From Xenoacremonium recifei (taxonomy: Eukaryota; Ascomycota; Sordariomycetes; Hypocreales; Nectriaceae), in the NCBI GenBank assembly GCA_012184525.1, contig WOFQ01000024.1:62001-126000 (forward strand): a DNA stretch of 64,000 bases, given 5' to 3'. Within the stretch, counting starts at the first letter, position 1. Every line of letters begins with the position of its first letter. Below are positions 10,364 through 20,915 of this stretch, piece after piece. The notes below the pieces were generated by a model. It made no database searches, was not told the DNA's origin, and saw only the letters and a list, made by a program, of their open reading frames with translations. The translations under genes were made by a program, and so were the position numbers.

Positions 10364-13292
10364 GGTAGAGGAGACGGTTGAGAAGCAGTTCACGATGTAT
10401 AGGCCACAATGCCTGGATGACTGAGGAGACGGGAACGGCACGGGACTGGAGGGGGAGAAGAGGCGGTCGGTATAAGTAGTGCCGGGATGCCAGCTGGCAG
10501 AGGAGAGGAGACTGAGGGCGGAGATGTTGGGCTGCAACGCCCGTCACGATGCAATTGGGTGCGTGCGTGGCAGTGAGAGACTCTGGGACAGCGGTATTGC
10601 GGCCCTGGTACGGTACGGTACACGATCTTGCAAGCAGCCGGTCTGGTCTGGTCCTGACAACGCTGACGCGAGAAGATCCTCCCAGCTTTTGTACGTAAGG
10701 CCGTCGGCCAGTGGCTGGCGATGAATAGCGGGCGAGGCGATGAGGAGGGGGCACCGTCATATGATGTACTAGCGCCTTATCATCGGAGCAGCGTGCCAGT
10801 CACAGGATGCCGCTTCTAGTGCCTGGACCTGGCATTGCATTGGCCCTGGGACCTGTCGGCTTCGGGAGCGAGCGAGGCTTGAATTGCGGGGAGAAGCACT
10901 GCCATTCGACCTTTGTTGCTCCCGTGCCGTGCGAGTTCCTGGGTGTGTGGCCAACGAGGGTTCGGGGATGTGTCAGCCCTACCGGCGCGATGCCATCATG
11001 GTGCAGCTTGGCCGGGCCACCCTACAACAGGAAAGGAAGCCATGGAGCGTTGAAGCTGGTCCAATGGGGGTTGCTCCTTTGAGAATACGCCGTGCATCAT
11101 TGCATTCGTGTTTTTATTTTCGGCCTTTTTGAGTTCATGTAATTCGGTCGGTTATTTTGAATATGCTGGGCAATAACCGTGCCGTTGTACTCTACGGTGC
11201 TTAACAGGGTAGTTGAGCGGCGGTTCTTCCAGTATAAGGCAACTAATAGGAAGAACGCTTAAACTCACCAACCTCAAATCCTCCGTGTCGATCAGAACGA
11301 ATCCTTCTACGTCAATTTACACCTCGCTACGTTTTACAGAGCCATGCCGTGGATGTAGGGTGGATGTAAAACAAAGAGTTCGAAAGTCATCAGAAGTAGG
11401 CAACTTCATGATGCATACTGCGTGCTTGGCTCATGACAAATAAACATATGTCTAGCATGAGCATAGAAATTAAGCATCATACCCTCTTTTGCCTCACTCA
11501 GCTTTCCTTGGCCTCTTACGTTTATCTTGATGGAATACGCCCCGATACGCCGAGAAGTGTACGTACACGCGCTCGCCGACCACCCAGCCAGCCAACACGC
11601 CGACTTCCGAAGCCATACACGAAGATCCAATGCGACAATGCGACACGAGACCATCCAACGCCATGCATACGCCGCAGACACACTGCGCAGCAAGGCTTGC
11701 GCCGCATGGCGCCCGACTCGGGGCATGATTGGCGTGCAAGCCATGACGTTGTTTTGAGGCAGTATCATTTGTCCGACGCCGCCGCCGTCAGCACGAAGCT
11801 GAATGGAATTGGGTTTCTAGGGGAGGATCAAGATGCATGTACAATATCTAGCCAGGAAGAGCTGCACCTAGCGCCGTGACGGTGATCAGCCGCACAGAGT
11901 TGCAATGGATGGCTTCCCCTATCATCACTGCCCTGTCCTTTTATACAACGGAGATTTCGATTTCTATTTTAATTGCAGACCCTCGCCATTGCAAGTCCCG
12001 GGGGCTGGAGATTGAGTAAGCCGCACCGTCACTTTACCAATATGCCAAGCTGCCGCGAAAACTGGATCTCTCTAGTTTCCATCTCGCCATCAGATCCTGC
12101 TGGTGATGCGGAAATGCGTGTCTGCTGACGATGGCTGGAGGTCGAGATGGAGAGCGAGAACGCCCCGGATTTAGGGGGCTTCTTGCAATCTTTGTTTTGC
12201 ACTGGGCCTCTGGAGCGATCGCGGAGCCCGGTCTGGTTTTAGCCGCAAGCCTCGTCAGCGTCTCCATCGTGAGAGCCACGTTTTTTCCATTCTTCTTTTC
12301 TATACCCGGAAGCGGGCTAGAGGTTAGATTCGTGCTTCTCTCGTTCTACGAGATGGTGAGGCTCACTAACACAAAATTAAGCATTGCAAATGCAGCGTTA
12401 GCACTGGGTATTGACTGATCGTCCATTCGCAAATTTCTCCGCGTTTTGCTGCCAATGGGCTGGCACGGAATGAATCTTCGCTCTTGTCTCCTGTCAGAGA
12501 CAAAAAGCCACACCTGGAGGCGACCCCCCACCACACTCAAATCTGACGTCGCCGCCTCCCCCTAATAACAAGCATGGAGGCTTAAGACCCCCCTAAATCC
12601 CCTAAACTGCCCCCAAAGTCCCAGTTAATTCCCAGTAAACCCCCTGTAAGCCTCGCTGGCCTGCTACCTTAATTTGCTAACCTTGCGCGTTGCTCCGCAA
12701 CTGGATGGAGCCGCTGCCAAGCAGCTGGGCGAATGGCGGCCCAGCCCGTGGAGCATTTCAGTGATGGATGCTACGGGAACCAGAGACTGGCGACTGGCCA
12801 GGGCAAGGGGTTGTCCCGCCGGATCAGGTTGCGCCTGCCCGTTGCTTGGAAGGATGACCTCAAGCCGGCCGGGCAGATTCTCTTCTCCTGTCAACGTCTG
12901 ATCTTCAAGTTGCGTGTCTTGTTTTCCTTTTGCCATCTGCTGCTGCATCGCTTATTGCGCATGTTTTGGTTGTTTGCAAGCGCGCCCCCTTTTTTCTTTT
13001 GGCCTGTTGTTGATCAGCATCGTCGTCAATCTTGAATCTCTAGAAACACAAGCATTCCTGCTTATCCGATCCGACGCCTGGGCTGGTCTAGGGACGAAGG
13101 GCTCGTAGTTCCCGCTGTCTGCGTGAGACAATCGACGACACCTCTCCCCGAGAAGGGCCTCGAGCACAGGTGCGTACGGAACACGGCTTCCTCTCCATTC
13201 CCTTCCACCCCCGTGAAACTGCCGGCTGACGGGATGGTGTCTAGCCTTGTTGTTTGACATATATCGGAATCGCTCGAGACAGACTGCCCACC
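10364..13292. other. Large intergenic region before the DUF3405 gene
   Basis: About 2.9 kb without a supportable gene. It contains a short GGTAC direct repeat near 10607-10621 and several short frames without domain character (for example 11433-11879). A CCCTAA/CCCCT-rich cluster lies at 12559-12645. The part nearest 13293 is pyrimidine-rich and probably the leader of the downstream gene, whose ATG sits in a good context (CCCACCATGG). Confidence 0.5.
12559..12645 (+). promoter_or_regulatory. Cluster of CCCCT (STRE-like) and CCCTAA (telomere-box-like) motifs
   Basis: Four CCCCT pentamers (12559, 12590, 12599, 12641) and three CCCTAA hexamers (12560, 12591, 12600) lie within 87 bp, about 650-730 bp upstream of the DUF3405 start. 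CCCCT is the core of the Msn2/4-type stress element. CCCTAA is the complement of the fungal telomere unit and the Tbf1/TTAGGG-binding core. Which reading applies, if either, cannot be decided from sequence. Confidence 0.3.
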
Positions 13293-15848
13293 ATGGGCGT
13301 CCTCTCGAACCCCCTCAAGTCGCGGCGTGACCGCGGCTTGCCGGTGTACCACAAGGTCGAGTCCTCGAGTCGCGATGCCTTTGCCGACGACGACTATTCC
13401 TCCGAAGATGATTCGGCCCTGTCGATATCGGGGCCGACGACACCCATCTCGTCGAGAAACACATCCACCTCGGCCAGCAGCGGCCTGTTGGCACTCCCCA
13501 AGAAGATCAGCGCTCCCTCGAGACGGGTCGGCGGCTTGTATCCATACCGACTGCCCTCCAAGGTCACCCGATACCTGTCCTGCGGTGTCATAGGACTGCT
13601 TGTCCTCATGATCCTGTGCTTGGTGCGCGCCAGCCAGGTTGAGAACTGGAAGGTTGCCAATGGCCAGACCGACTCTCGCCCAGTTGCACCACCCGCATGG
13701 GAGCGATTCCGATTTCTGGAGAGATACTATGGAGGAATCAGGACCTTGGTTCCTCTGGAGAAGAATAAGCCGGAGTATCCGCGTTTGAAAGATGAGCCTT
13801 CACTGTTGGAAGACATGGACATGGAAGAGGAGGAGGTCGAGAACCAAGATGACGAGGAGACCAAGAGAGCTCTGCCGAAGAGCAAGGAATGGAGCAAGTA
13901 CCCTGGTTATACCGCCAGCAGAGACGTCAAGGAATGTTTCATGGACTCTGCTCGAACAGTCCGCGTTCCTCAGATCCGGTACTACGATGGTCGGCCACGA
14001 GGCTTCCCTGAGAACGTTGTTGGCTCGTACGAGGTACTGGACCTGCCAGAGGATATCTGCTTTGATAGATATGGTCGGTACGGCCCCTACGGCTTCGGTT
14101 ACTCCCAGCGAAGCGGCGGACTCGGCACCGGCGAACACGGCGAGAATGAGGGCGCGGCAGACGTCTGGTCGACCACGCCCAAGGTGGATTATCGTGAGAC
14201 CGACTGGGCTGATGTCCAGCGCCAATGTTACAAGACCAACGCGAAGCGCTTCAAGGAACTGTCTCCGGAGACTCCCTTGCCTCATGGCTTCTACGTTGGC
14301 GACTCGAGCAGCGCAGCTACTAAGACTCGTCGCGATGCTACTCTTAACGACACACTCACCTATGCTCCGACCGACGACGATGTCCTCTCCACGACGAACG
14401 ATAAGAAGAAGCGTATCAAGGGCAAGTCACGAACTGCCGTCGTCATCCGATGTTGGGATGAATATCTCTGGCGCGAGGATGACATGACCAACCTGCGCTC
14501 GATGCTGGTTGAGCTGGTCCTGGCATCGGGAGGCGAGTACGATGTACACCTTCTGGTGCAGGTTAAGAACGAGGCTCGATATCCCATCTTTGCCGACAGC
14601 GACGTCTATGAGCAGCGAATCAAGGAGGTGATTCCTGAGGAGTTCAGGGGCCTCGTTACTCTTTGGACTGAGACCCAGATGCTGGCCCTCTACCAGGGCA
14701 TCTACGATACCTTCGCCCGCGGACCTAACCTGCCTGTGCATGGCGTTTACCGTGGTCTATCTATGGCTATGCAGTATTTTGCCTACATGCACCCTGAGTA
14801 TGATTATTTCTGGCAGTGGGAGATGGACATTCGATACACGGGCCACTATCTCGACCTCTTCAACAAGCTGGTCGGTTGGGCCAAGAAGCAGCCGCGAAAG
14901 GGTCTTTGGGAGCGCAACGCCCGCTTCTACTTCCCTAGTGTACACGGTTCATGGGAAGACTTCTCTCAGATGGCTCGAGTGCAGAGTGAGATGGGGCTTG
15001 TTGGCGCAGACAACATCTGGGCTAAGGTCCACGGAAAGGAGTCCAAAGAGGACCCGGAGAAGGTTTCAAGCAAGGAGGGCAAGACGATCTGGGGCCCTGA
15101 ACGTGCACCAGATGACAATGACTGGCTGGAGCCCGGGAACGATGCCGTCGCTCCCGCATCTTATGAGCGTGACCGATATCAATGGGGTGTTGGTGAGGAT
15201 GCGGATTACATCTCTCTCAACCCTATGTTTGATCCAGAGGGCACGACATGGGGTCTGAAGGACGACATCACCGGCTACAACACCGAGAAGGGTCCCATTC
15301 CGCGCCGTGCTCACATCATCACGGCGTCTCGCATGTCACGCGACCTTTTGATGACCATGCACAAGATGACCTACATCAAGAAGCAGTTTGGCTTCCCTGA
15401 GATGTGGCCGGCCACAGTTGCGCTGCAACATGGCTTCAAGGCCGTCTTCGCGCCTCACCCGCTCTACGTCGACCGCGAGTGGCCGGTTGAGTACATGGCC
15501 CAGACGTACAACAACGGTAAGGACGGATCCAGCGGTGGCTCGCGGACGAGTGTCTTTGGTGACCGTGAGCACAACCTACGTGGACTCAGCTGGTTCTACA
15601 ACTCTGGATTCTCGCCCAACCTGTACCGCCGCTGGCTGGGCCTCAAGGTCAACAACGACGGTGGCGAGGAGTTTGAGATGACCGAGGACAAGAGCAAGCT
15701 CAGTGACGGCGTTGGCGGTATGGCCGGCGGCGAAGGCCGAATGTGTCTGCCGCCAATGCTGTTGCACCCCGTTAAGGACGTTGACTTGCCTGTCGAGGCA
15801 CCCCCTGCGGACGAGGATGAGCTGACGCCTTCAGATCCTTCTGCATGA
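13293..15848 (+). CDS. DUF3405 family type II membrane protein (probable glycosyltransferase-like)
   Basis: Single-exon gene of 851 residues. It has a cytosolic N-terminal tail rich in Ser/Asp, one membrane span at about residues 94-112 (the run YLSCGVIGLLVLMILCLV), then a long lumenal part. This is the layout of a Golgi/ER type II enzyme. The C-terminal two thirds match the fungal DUF3405 family: an RCWDEYLWREDD region, a YDVHLLVQV strand, the acidic motif HPEYDYFWQWEMDIRYTGHY, and FPEMWPATVALQHGFKAVFAPHP. The WEMD acidic motif could serve like a glycosyltransferase DxD site, but that is inference. An acidic EEEEVENQDDEE stretch follows the stem. The first ATG of the frame is at 13293; the upstream extension uses only a TTG. 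Confidence 0.85.
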   Translation: MGVLSNPLKSRRDRGLPVYHKVESSSRDAFADDDYSSEDDSALSISGPTTPISSRNTSTSASSGLLALPKKISAPSRRVGGLYPYRLPSKVTRYLSCGVIGLLVLMILCLVRASQVENWKVANGQTDSRPVAPPAWERFRFLERYYGGIRTLVPLEKNKPEYPRLKDEPSLLEDMDMEEEEVENQDDEETKRALPKSKEWSKYPGYTASRDVKECFMDSARTVRVPQIRYYDGRPRGFPENVVGSYEVLDLPEDICFDRYGRYGPYGFGYSQRSGGLGTGEHGENEGAADVWSTTPKVDYRETDWADVQRQCYKTNAKRFKELSPETPLPHGFYVGDSSSAATKTRRDATLNDTLTYAPTDDDVLSTTNDKKKRIKGKSRTAVVIRCWDEYLWREDDMTNLRSMLVELVLASGGEYDVHLLVQVKNEARYPIFADSDVYEQRIKEVIPEEFRGLVTLWTETQMLALYQGIYDTFARGPNLPVHGVYRGLSMAMQYFAYMHPEYDYFWQWEMDIRYTGHYLDLFNKLVGWAKKQPRKGLWERNARFYFPSVHGSWEDFSQMARVQSEMGLVGADNIWAKVHGKESKEDPEKVSSKEGKTIWGPERAPDDNDWLEPGNDAVAPASYERDRYQWGVGEDADYISLNPMFDPEGTTWGLKDDITGYNTEKGPIPRRAHIITASRMSRDLLMTMHKMTYIKKQFGFPEMWPATVALQHGFKAVFAPHPLYVDREWPVEYMAQTYNNGKDGSSGGSRTSVFGDREHNLRGLSWFYNSGFSPNLYRRWLGLKVNNDGGEEFEMTEDKSKLSDGVGGMAGGEGRMCLPPMLLHPVKDVDLPVEAPPADEDELTPSDPSA

Positions 15849-16602
15849 TTTAATGAGACAGGTTAGAGAGGAGCGAGCACATGTGTGTCTGATAGAAAGA
15901 TGTTTGTGAGGGTTGGGGGGCAAGGAAAGCGATTAAAGAGGGAGCGTCGCGTGTGATACGGCCTTGGTTGGATACTGGTTCGGCGTTGGGTGTGCTGTCT
16001 ACTTCTTGAGAGAATAAAGGTTCTCTTTTGGGCTCTGGGTATATGGTCATTTGATGGACCGGATGGCACATGTTTATGATGATGGCAGAGTATGTATACA
16101 CATTACAAGTACACACATGGCATGGATTGGAGGACTGCTCACCCCATGAGTGAGGGTGCCCTACATTCGAGAACATATGATTGCTGGTTATCGTTATTGG
16201 ACAGCATAGATGATCATGATTCTACCGTTTATACTCAATTAATATTATGCTTCACCACAAAAGAACATAGGCCCAGTAAGAATCAGTGAAATAGGGAGAT
16301 AAAGATATCATGTATAGTTTGTTTCGTAACCCATTGATTATTCCCCGCCCCCGTTGCTTTTTGACCACAACGTCCTTGTATACAATACAGACAGGCCTCT
16401 CACTCTATTACCACATATGCACGGATAACCCTTTTCGTTGCCGTTCGCGTAGCTCCCACCAAGATTTCCCAAGCCCTCCCATATATGCGCCAGCTAGCAA
16501 TGAATGGTCCCTCGCAATCGCGGGTATCAGAGAAAACAGCAAAAGGCGTATAGGAGCTTTCGTTCGCGGACGGGCCTCCCGCCACCAAATCGCTTTGCTT
16601 TC
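15849..16602. other. Intergenic between convergent DUF3405 and emp24 genes
   Basis: 754 bp of 3' flanks from two convergent genes. It is AT-richer than its surroundings, with no recognisable coding or RNA feature. Confidence 0.5.
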
Positions 16603-17418
16603 TTACACGACGCGCTTCACCTCGAAGAAGCGACGCAACCACCAGACCTGGAAGAGCGACTCGCCGATGACGACGCCAATGACAAACATGTTCCACCACT
16701 TGACTCGGCTGTTGGTGCTCTCGGCGGTGTTGCGGTGGGTGCGCTCGCGGATGATGATGTACTGCTGCTCGTCCTTGACCTGGGCGAGGAGCTCGGAGAG
16801 ACGGCGGACTGGCGGATGCGTTAGAATAATAGACCAAGAAAAGAGAAATAGGGGACTCTAAGTACCTTCGCGGTCAAGGGGATCGGCGGGAATGTCAGAT
16901 TCGCTCACGTAGACAATGCCGTGCACGTTGAACGACACCTCCTTGGTGTTGGCGCCCCAGTTCTCGTTGCCGAAGCAGTACGTGTATTTGCCATCGTGGT
17001 GGGCAGTGAACGAGTAGTCGCCGTTGGAGATGGACTTTTCGTTGGCCTCGTACTGACCGGTCGGGTTGGTGATCTGTCCCAAAGGGTGAAGGGTTAGCGA
17101 AAGTTCTCTTCATTGCGCCCATCTATTCCTGCTGCCTTGCCGGGATGCGGCCAGGAGTCACGTCTCGCGCTGACGGCCCAGGAATAGATAGATAGAGTCT
17201 CAGGGATGCCGCACCCAGAAGTCGATGTCGAGGTTGCCTGCGCTGCCGAACTCGCGATCGCCCACCTGGAACGTCACCGTCATGGTGTCGTCCTTGTGCA
17301 GGCTCTCGTGGAAGCACTCGCGGCCGTGGGCGGGCAGCACGATGTTGTGGGCAGAGACGGCGACCGCCTGGAAGACGGAGGCGGCGAGCAGCGCCCTCGC
17401 GGCGGAGAGGAAGAGCAT
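16603..17418 (-). CDS. EMP24: p24 family cargo receptor, Emp24/TMED2 (p24-beta) type
   Basis: Type I membrane protein of COPII/COPI vesicles that cycles between ER and Golgi and helps export GPI-anchored cargo. Three exons (17418-17215, 17073-16866, 16808-16603) encode 205 residues. A signal peptide covers about residues 1-23. A GOLD domain follows with the paired cysteines in GRECFHES and YTYCFGNENW and the conserved KEVSFNVHGIVYV strand. Next come a coiled coil (VRRLSELLAQVKDEQQYI) and a membrane span. The cytosolic tail RRFFEVKRVV has the FF COPII signal and the VV ending typical of the beta subfamily. The first intron (17214-17074) uses a weak GTGCGG donor, chosen because it gives the conserved DIDFW-IxNP junction. 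Confidence 0.92.
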
Positions 17419-18847
17419 GGCGGCGGTTTGTGTTGGGTAGACAGCTTGCTTGAAGCTTCTCGCGATGGGATGGCTCTGGATCGCGAATTGACACCTTTCC
17501 CGAGCGAGCGGGCCCCTTCCGTGCCTGAGCTGGTCTCCCCTGACTGAGCCACAGCGGGTGGAGCGACCGATGGAGTGTGGCTTGACCCTCAGCTTTTAGA
17601 GCTGCTGAGGTGTCCTCTCTGCAAAAGGTGTCATCCACCAGTGCCATGCCAATTGAACGATAGCCAACGATCCATTGCGCGGCGATGACCCGGTGGAGCA
17701 GTCTCCCTCTTGCTCACTCGCACTGGCTTCCATTTTTTCGAGCTACGTGAATTACCCTTACCCCTGACCTGACTCCCTGGTTGTTGGCGTGGCTGGATGG
17801 GAGCTCGCACTGGGCTGCTGTCCGCCCTGCCCTGTAATTTTTGTGCACGACACACTGCTCGGACGGTGCCCGTATCTCTGCGCGCCCGCCGCCCGTTGAG
17901 GCCCAGCTCCAGCTGTTAGCGCCTGCCACCAGGGGCTGCGGGCCCGGCCTAACAGTTATCCATATTCCCCCCCCTGCCGCCAGCCGCAATCTGCACTGTC
18001 CGGTCCAGTGAACTTAGCGCGATTGAACCGCTGGAACTGCCCTGCCACCGCTGCCCTGGGCCACAGTAGACCCCTCCGCTTTCTTTCTCCCCCCCCCCCC
18101 CCAAAAGGCCAGAGATTTGGTCTTTGCTACTCTACACCGACAACCAACTCCAAACGGGTTACCATTTTCAACCATCGTCATCCTCCTCTGCACAACACCG
18201 ACGAAAACGGGTCCCTTCCCTCTCTCGTCGCTGTCCATCACCGGTGAGTCGTCCTTTTCCCGTCTTCGTCGCCTTGTTGCGATGCCGCTCTCGCCTGCTC
18301 CTCTGCCCCCCTGATCCTCGCCCTCTCTCCTCTTACGCTGGCTGGCCACAATACGGAAGCCTGGCCAGAGCGAGCGAACACGCGCGATGTTTTGTCGCTC
18401 GCCCACGCCCCCCGTCGTCTTCGCTGCCTCGCCTGTCCCCGGCCTCATCCATCTCACGGGATGGCGCTCTCGACTTAGGTGTCCTTTTGCGAATCGAGGC
18501 ACCGCGACGTCCATAAAGCGAGCCCATTACCTCTCCCTCCCCTTCCGATCGCAATCCTCATCAATCTGGGCGCGCCACCTGCCATCATCACGTCGTCCTA
18601 CGCACACGCAAAAGCACACAAAGTCTCTCCCTTTCCTCTTTGAACAGCTCGCGTGCCGGGCTTCAAGTCGCCGCCTCGGCCACACGCTGGTTCCCGTCCA
18701 CTATCTGTGTTCTCCTTTCCCCGGCCCTACAGTGCTAAAACATCTTGCTGACTCGACGCCTCGTGGCAAACTCGTCCCGCAGGTCTACTCTCACCACCCT
18801 AATTATCCCATCGTCGACAAGGCTCCGACGCCGACAACACCGCAGTC
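17419..18847. promoter_or_regulatory. Divergent region between emp24 and arf1 with a 14-C tract
   Basis: 1.4 kb between divergent starts. The arf1 side is strongly pyrimidine-rich, with a run of 14 C at 18089-18102 preceded by TTCTTTCT. Such CT-rich tracts are common upstream of highly expressed fungal genes. Several short ATG-initiated frames lie in the last 700 bp and could be upstream ORFs if the transcript starts early. No gene is called. Confidence 0.5.
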
Positions 18848-19636
18848 ATGGGTCTCGCTTTCTCCAAGCTGTTTGACCGACTATGGGGCAAGAAGGAGAT
18901 GCGTATCCTGATGGTTGGTCTCGATGCCGCCGGTAAAACCACCATCCTGTACAAGCTCAAGCTTGGTGAAATCGTCACCACCATTCCCACCATCGGTATG
19001 ATATGACCTAATCCCACCAACGTCGCATCGCCTCTAACAATGGGCTTTTCCCTCGGGCAGGCTTCAACGTCGAGACCGTCGAGTACAAGAACATTCAGTT
19101 CACCGTGTGGGATGTCGGTGGTCAGGACAAGATCCGACCTCTCTGGAGGCACTACTTCCAGAACACCCAGGGCATCATCTTCGTCGTCGACAGCAATGAT
19201 CGCGACCGTATCGTCGAGGCCCGAGAAGAGCTCCAGCGCATGCTGAACGAGGACGAGCTCCGAGATGCCATCCTCCTTGTCTTCGCCAACAAGCAGGATC
19301 TTCCCGTACGTCACGTCACGAGGACCCCGCTCCGCGTCCCCCCCTGAAAACCTGTCGCTCGGCCTTTTCCACTGACCATCATCGCCAGAACGCCATGAAC
19401 GCTGCTGAGATTACAGACAAGCTCGGCCTTCACAGCTTGAGACAACGTGCCTGGGTATGTCTAAACCGTTCAATCTCCGGCTCCCCCGGGTATAACCCCT
19501 CGTGCGCGGCTTCACATGCTAATTGTCCGTCCCCGCCCTACAGTACATCCAGTCTACCTGCGCTACCTCCGGTGATGGTCTCTACGAGGGTCTCGAGTGG
19601 CTCGCCAACACCCTCCGAAAGGCGGGTCACCAGTAG
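18848..19636 (+). CDS. ARF1: ADP-ribosylation factor Arf1, small GTPase
   Basis: Golgi small GTPase that recruits COPI, clathrin adaptors and lipid-modifying enzymes. Four exons (18848-18995, 19061-19305, 19389-19454, 19544-19636) encode 183 residues, the family length. Gly2 is the N-myristoylation site in an amphipathic MGLAFSKLFDRLWG helix. The P-loop is GLDAAGKT (24-31), switch I has TIPTIGFNVETVEY, switch II has WDVGGQDKIRPLW (from 66), and the base-specificity motif is NKQD. The C-terminus runs CATSGDGLYEGLEWL. All three introns are GT-AG with frame kept. The final exons use GLHSLRQRAWYIQST, which is diagnostic for Arf1 rather than Arl proteins. Confidence 0.97.
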
Positions 19637-20915
19637 AAGATATAAGAGAAGCTCTCGTCTGAACAAAGCCGCCTTTCCCCTCGTGCTCTCTGCCAACACA
19701 CACTCTGTCATATGGCTCGACACGACTCGAGGTCTCGGTTGTAATTTGCAAAGTTATCGGTCAACCAATCCAATCGAAATTAGTCCCTTTCACCAATTTC
19801 GCTCGCGTCTTCTACAGCTCTCCGTTTTCTCGCTCTCTTCTATCTCTCGCGCTTTCCAACTTGTTCCCCCCCAAAAACACCACCATCTTCTCTCTCTTCT
19901 CTCTTACTCTCTCTCTCGCGCAACTCTCACTCCTCTCGCATTGGTGCTTTGCTTTTTTCGTGAGCCCGGTCACCTTTACGCGCCGCATCTCTTCTGCCAG
20001 CTCGCCCCAGAACCAGAGGACTAAGAATAAACAACGTGTGTTTTGTCATTGGAGGAAAAGTCGGGCGACGAACGGAGGCGTCTTGGGGGATCCCGGGGAT
20101 ATTTGTACAGTCGGGTTGTCGTTTCCGTTGTTGAAAAGACTGCATTAACCCAGCTAAATGCGTACACTTGGTTCTTTTACTTGGATAGCCGTTCTGATCC
20201 TCTTGACATGCTAACTCTACCCGATGACTTAAAGACTGCCCATCCTGGATTCTAAAATAACACAATTCTCTATAGTCTCTGTGTTTCTGTAGAAATCGTA
20301 GAGTGGTGAAATCTGGTTGTGTAGGTATAAAATCTCTGGTGGAACCATCACACCCATGCGATTTACATCAGGAGACATGGGATGAAAGGGTAACATCGAC
20401 CGCAAAGTACGAAAGTAGAATTGCCCCAGAAACCGCTCCAATTGCCTTTTGCCCCAATTCTACCACCAAGGCACCCCTAATTTCATCGTCTATCCAGTTG
20501 GGCCGGCGCGGAATCTCGCGCTGTTGGTGGTCGCGTGATGGTGTCCTGCATGCAGTGGTGATGTGATAGTTGGGCTGCAACGTGAGGTGGCAATCGCGAG
20601 AGTCTGGGCCGTCAGATGATCGTGTCTGGGGATTGGACGGAGATGTGGAGGAGAGTGAACCGAGGTTTGGATGGGAAAGGTAGTCAATTGTAAGTTTGTG
20701 TTATTGAATATGATTATGGCATTGTGCTGCAGTGTTGTTGAGAGGACTGTTTCTCCTTATACAAGTAGGTATCTATGATGAAGTGCTAGATATACATTTT
20801 TTTTTGTACACATAATAAAAATTACAAGTCAGACATGGTCCACGTAAATCATTAAGCTCCAACGCAAAACTCCGGCTCCTTGTACAGAGCATCCCAATCT
20901 AGTAGCCTCAACCCC
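19637..20915. other. Intergenic between convergent arf1 and hsp78
   Basis: 1.28 kb of convergent 3' flanks. The first 350 bp after arf1 are very CT-rich (CTCTCT runs) and probably 3' UTR. The stretch near 20800 is AT-rich with a T9 run. No gene or RNA supported. Confidence 0.5.

Noticed and set aside
9683..10381. 232-codon plus-strand frame opposite the luciferase-domain gene
   Set aside because: Gly/Glu/Arg-rich antisense shadow; the minus-strand model has coherent domains and a matching splice junction.
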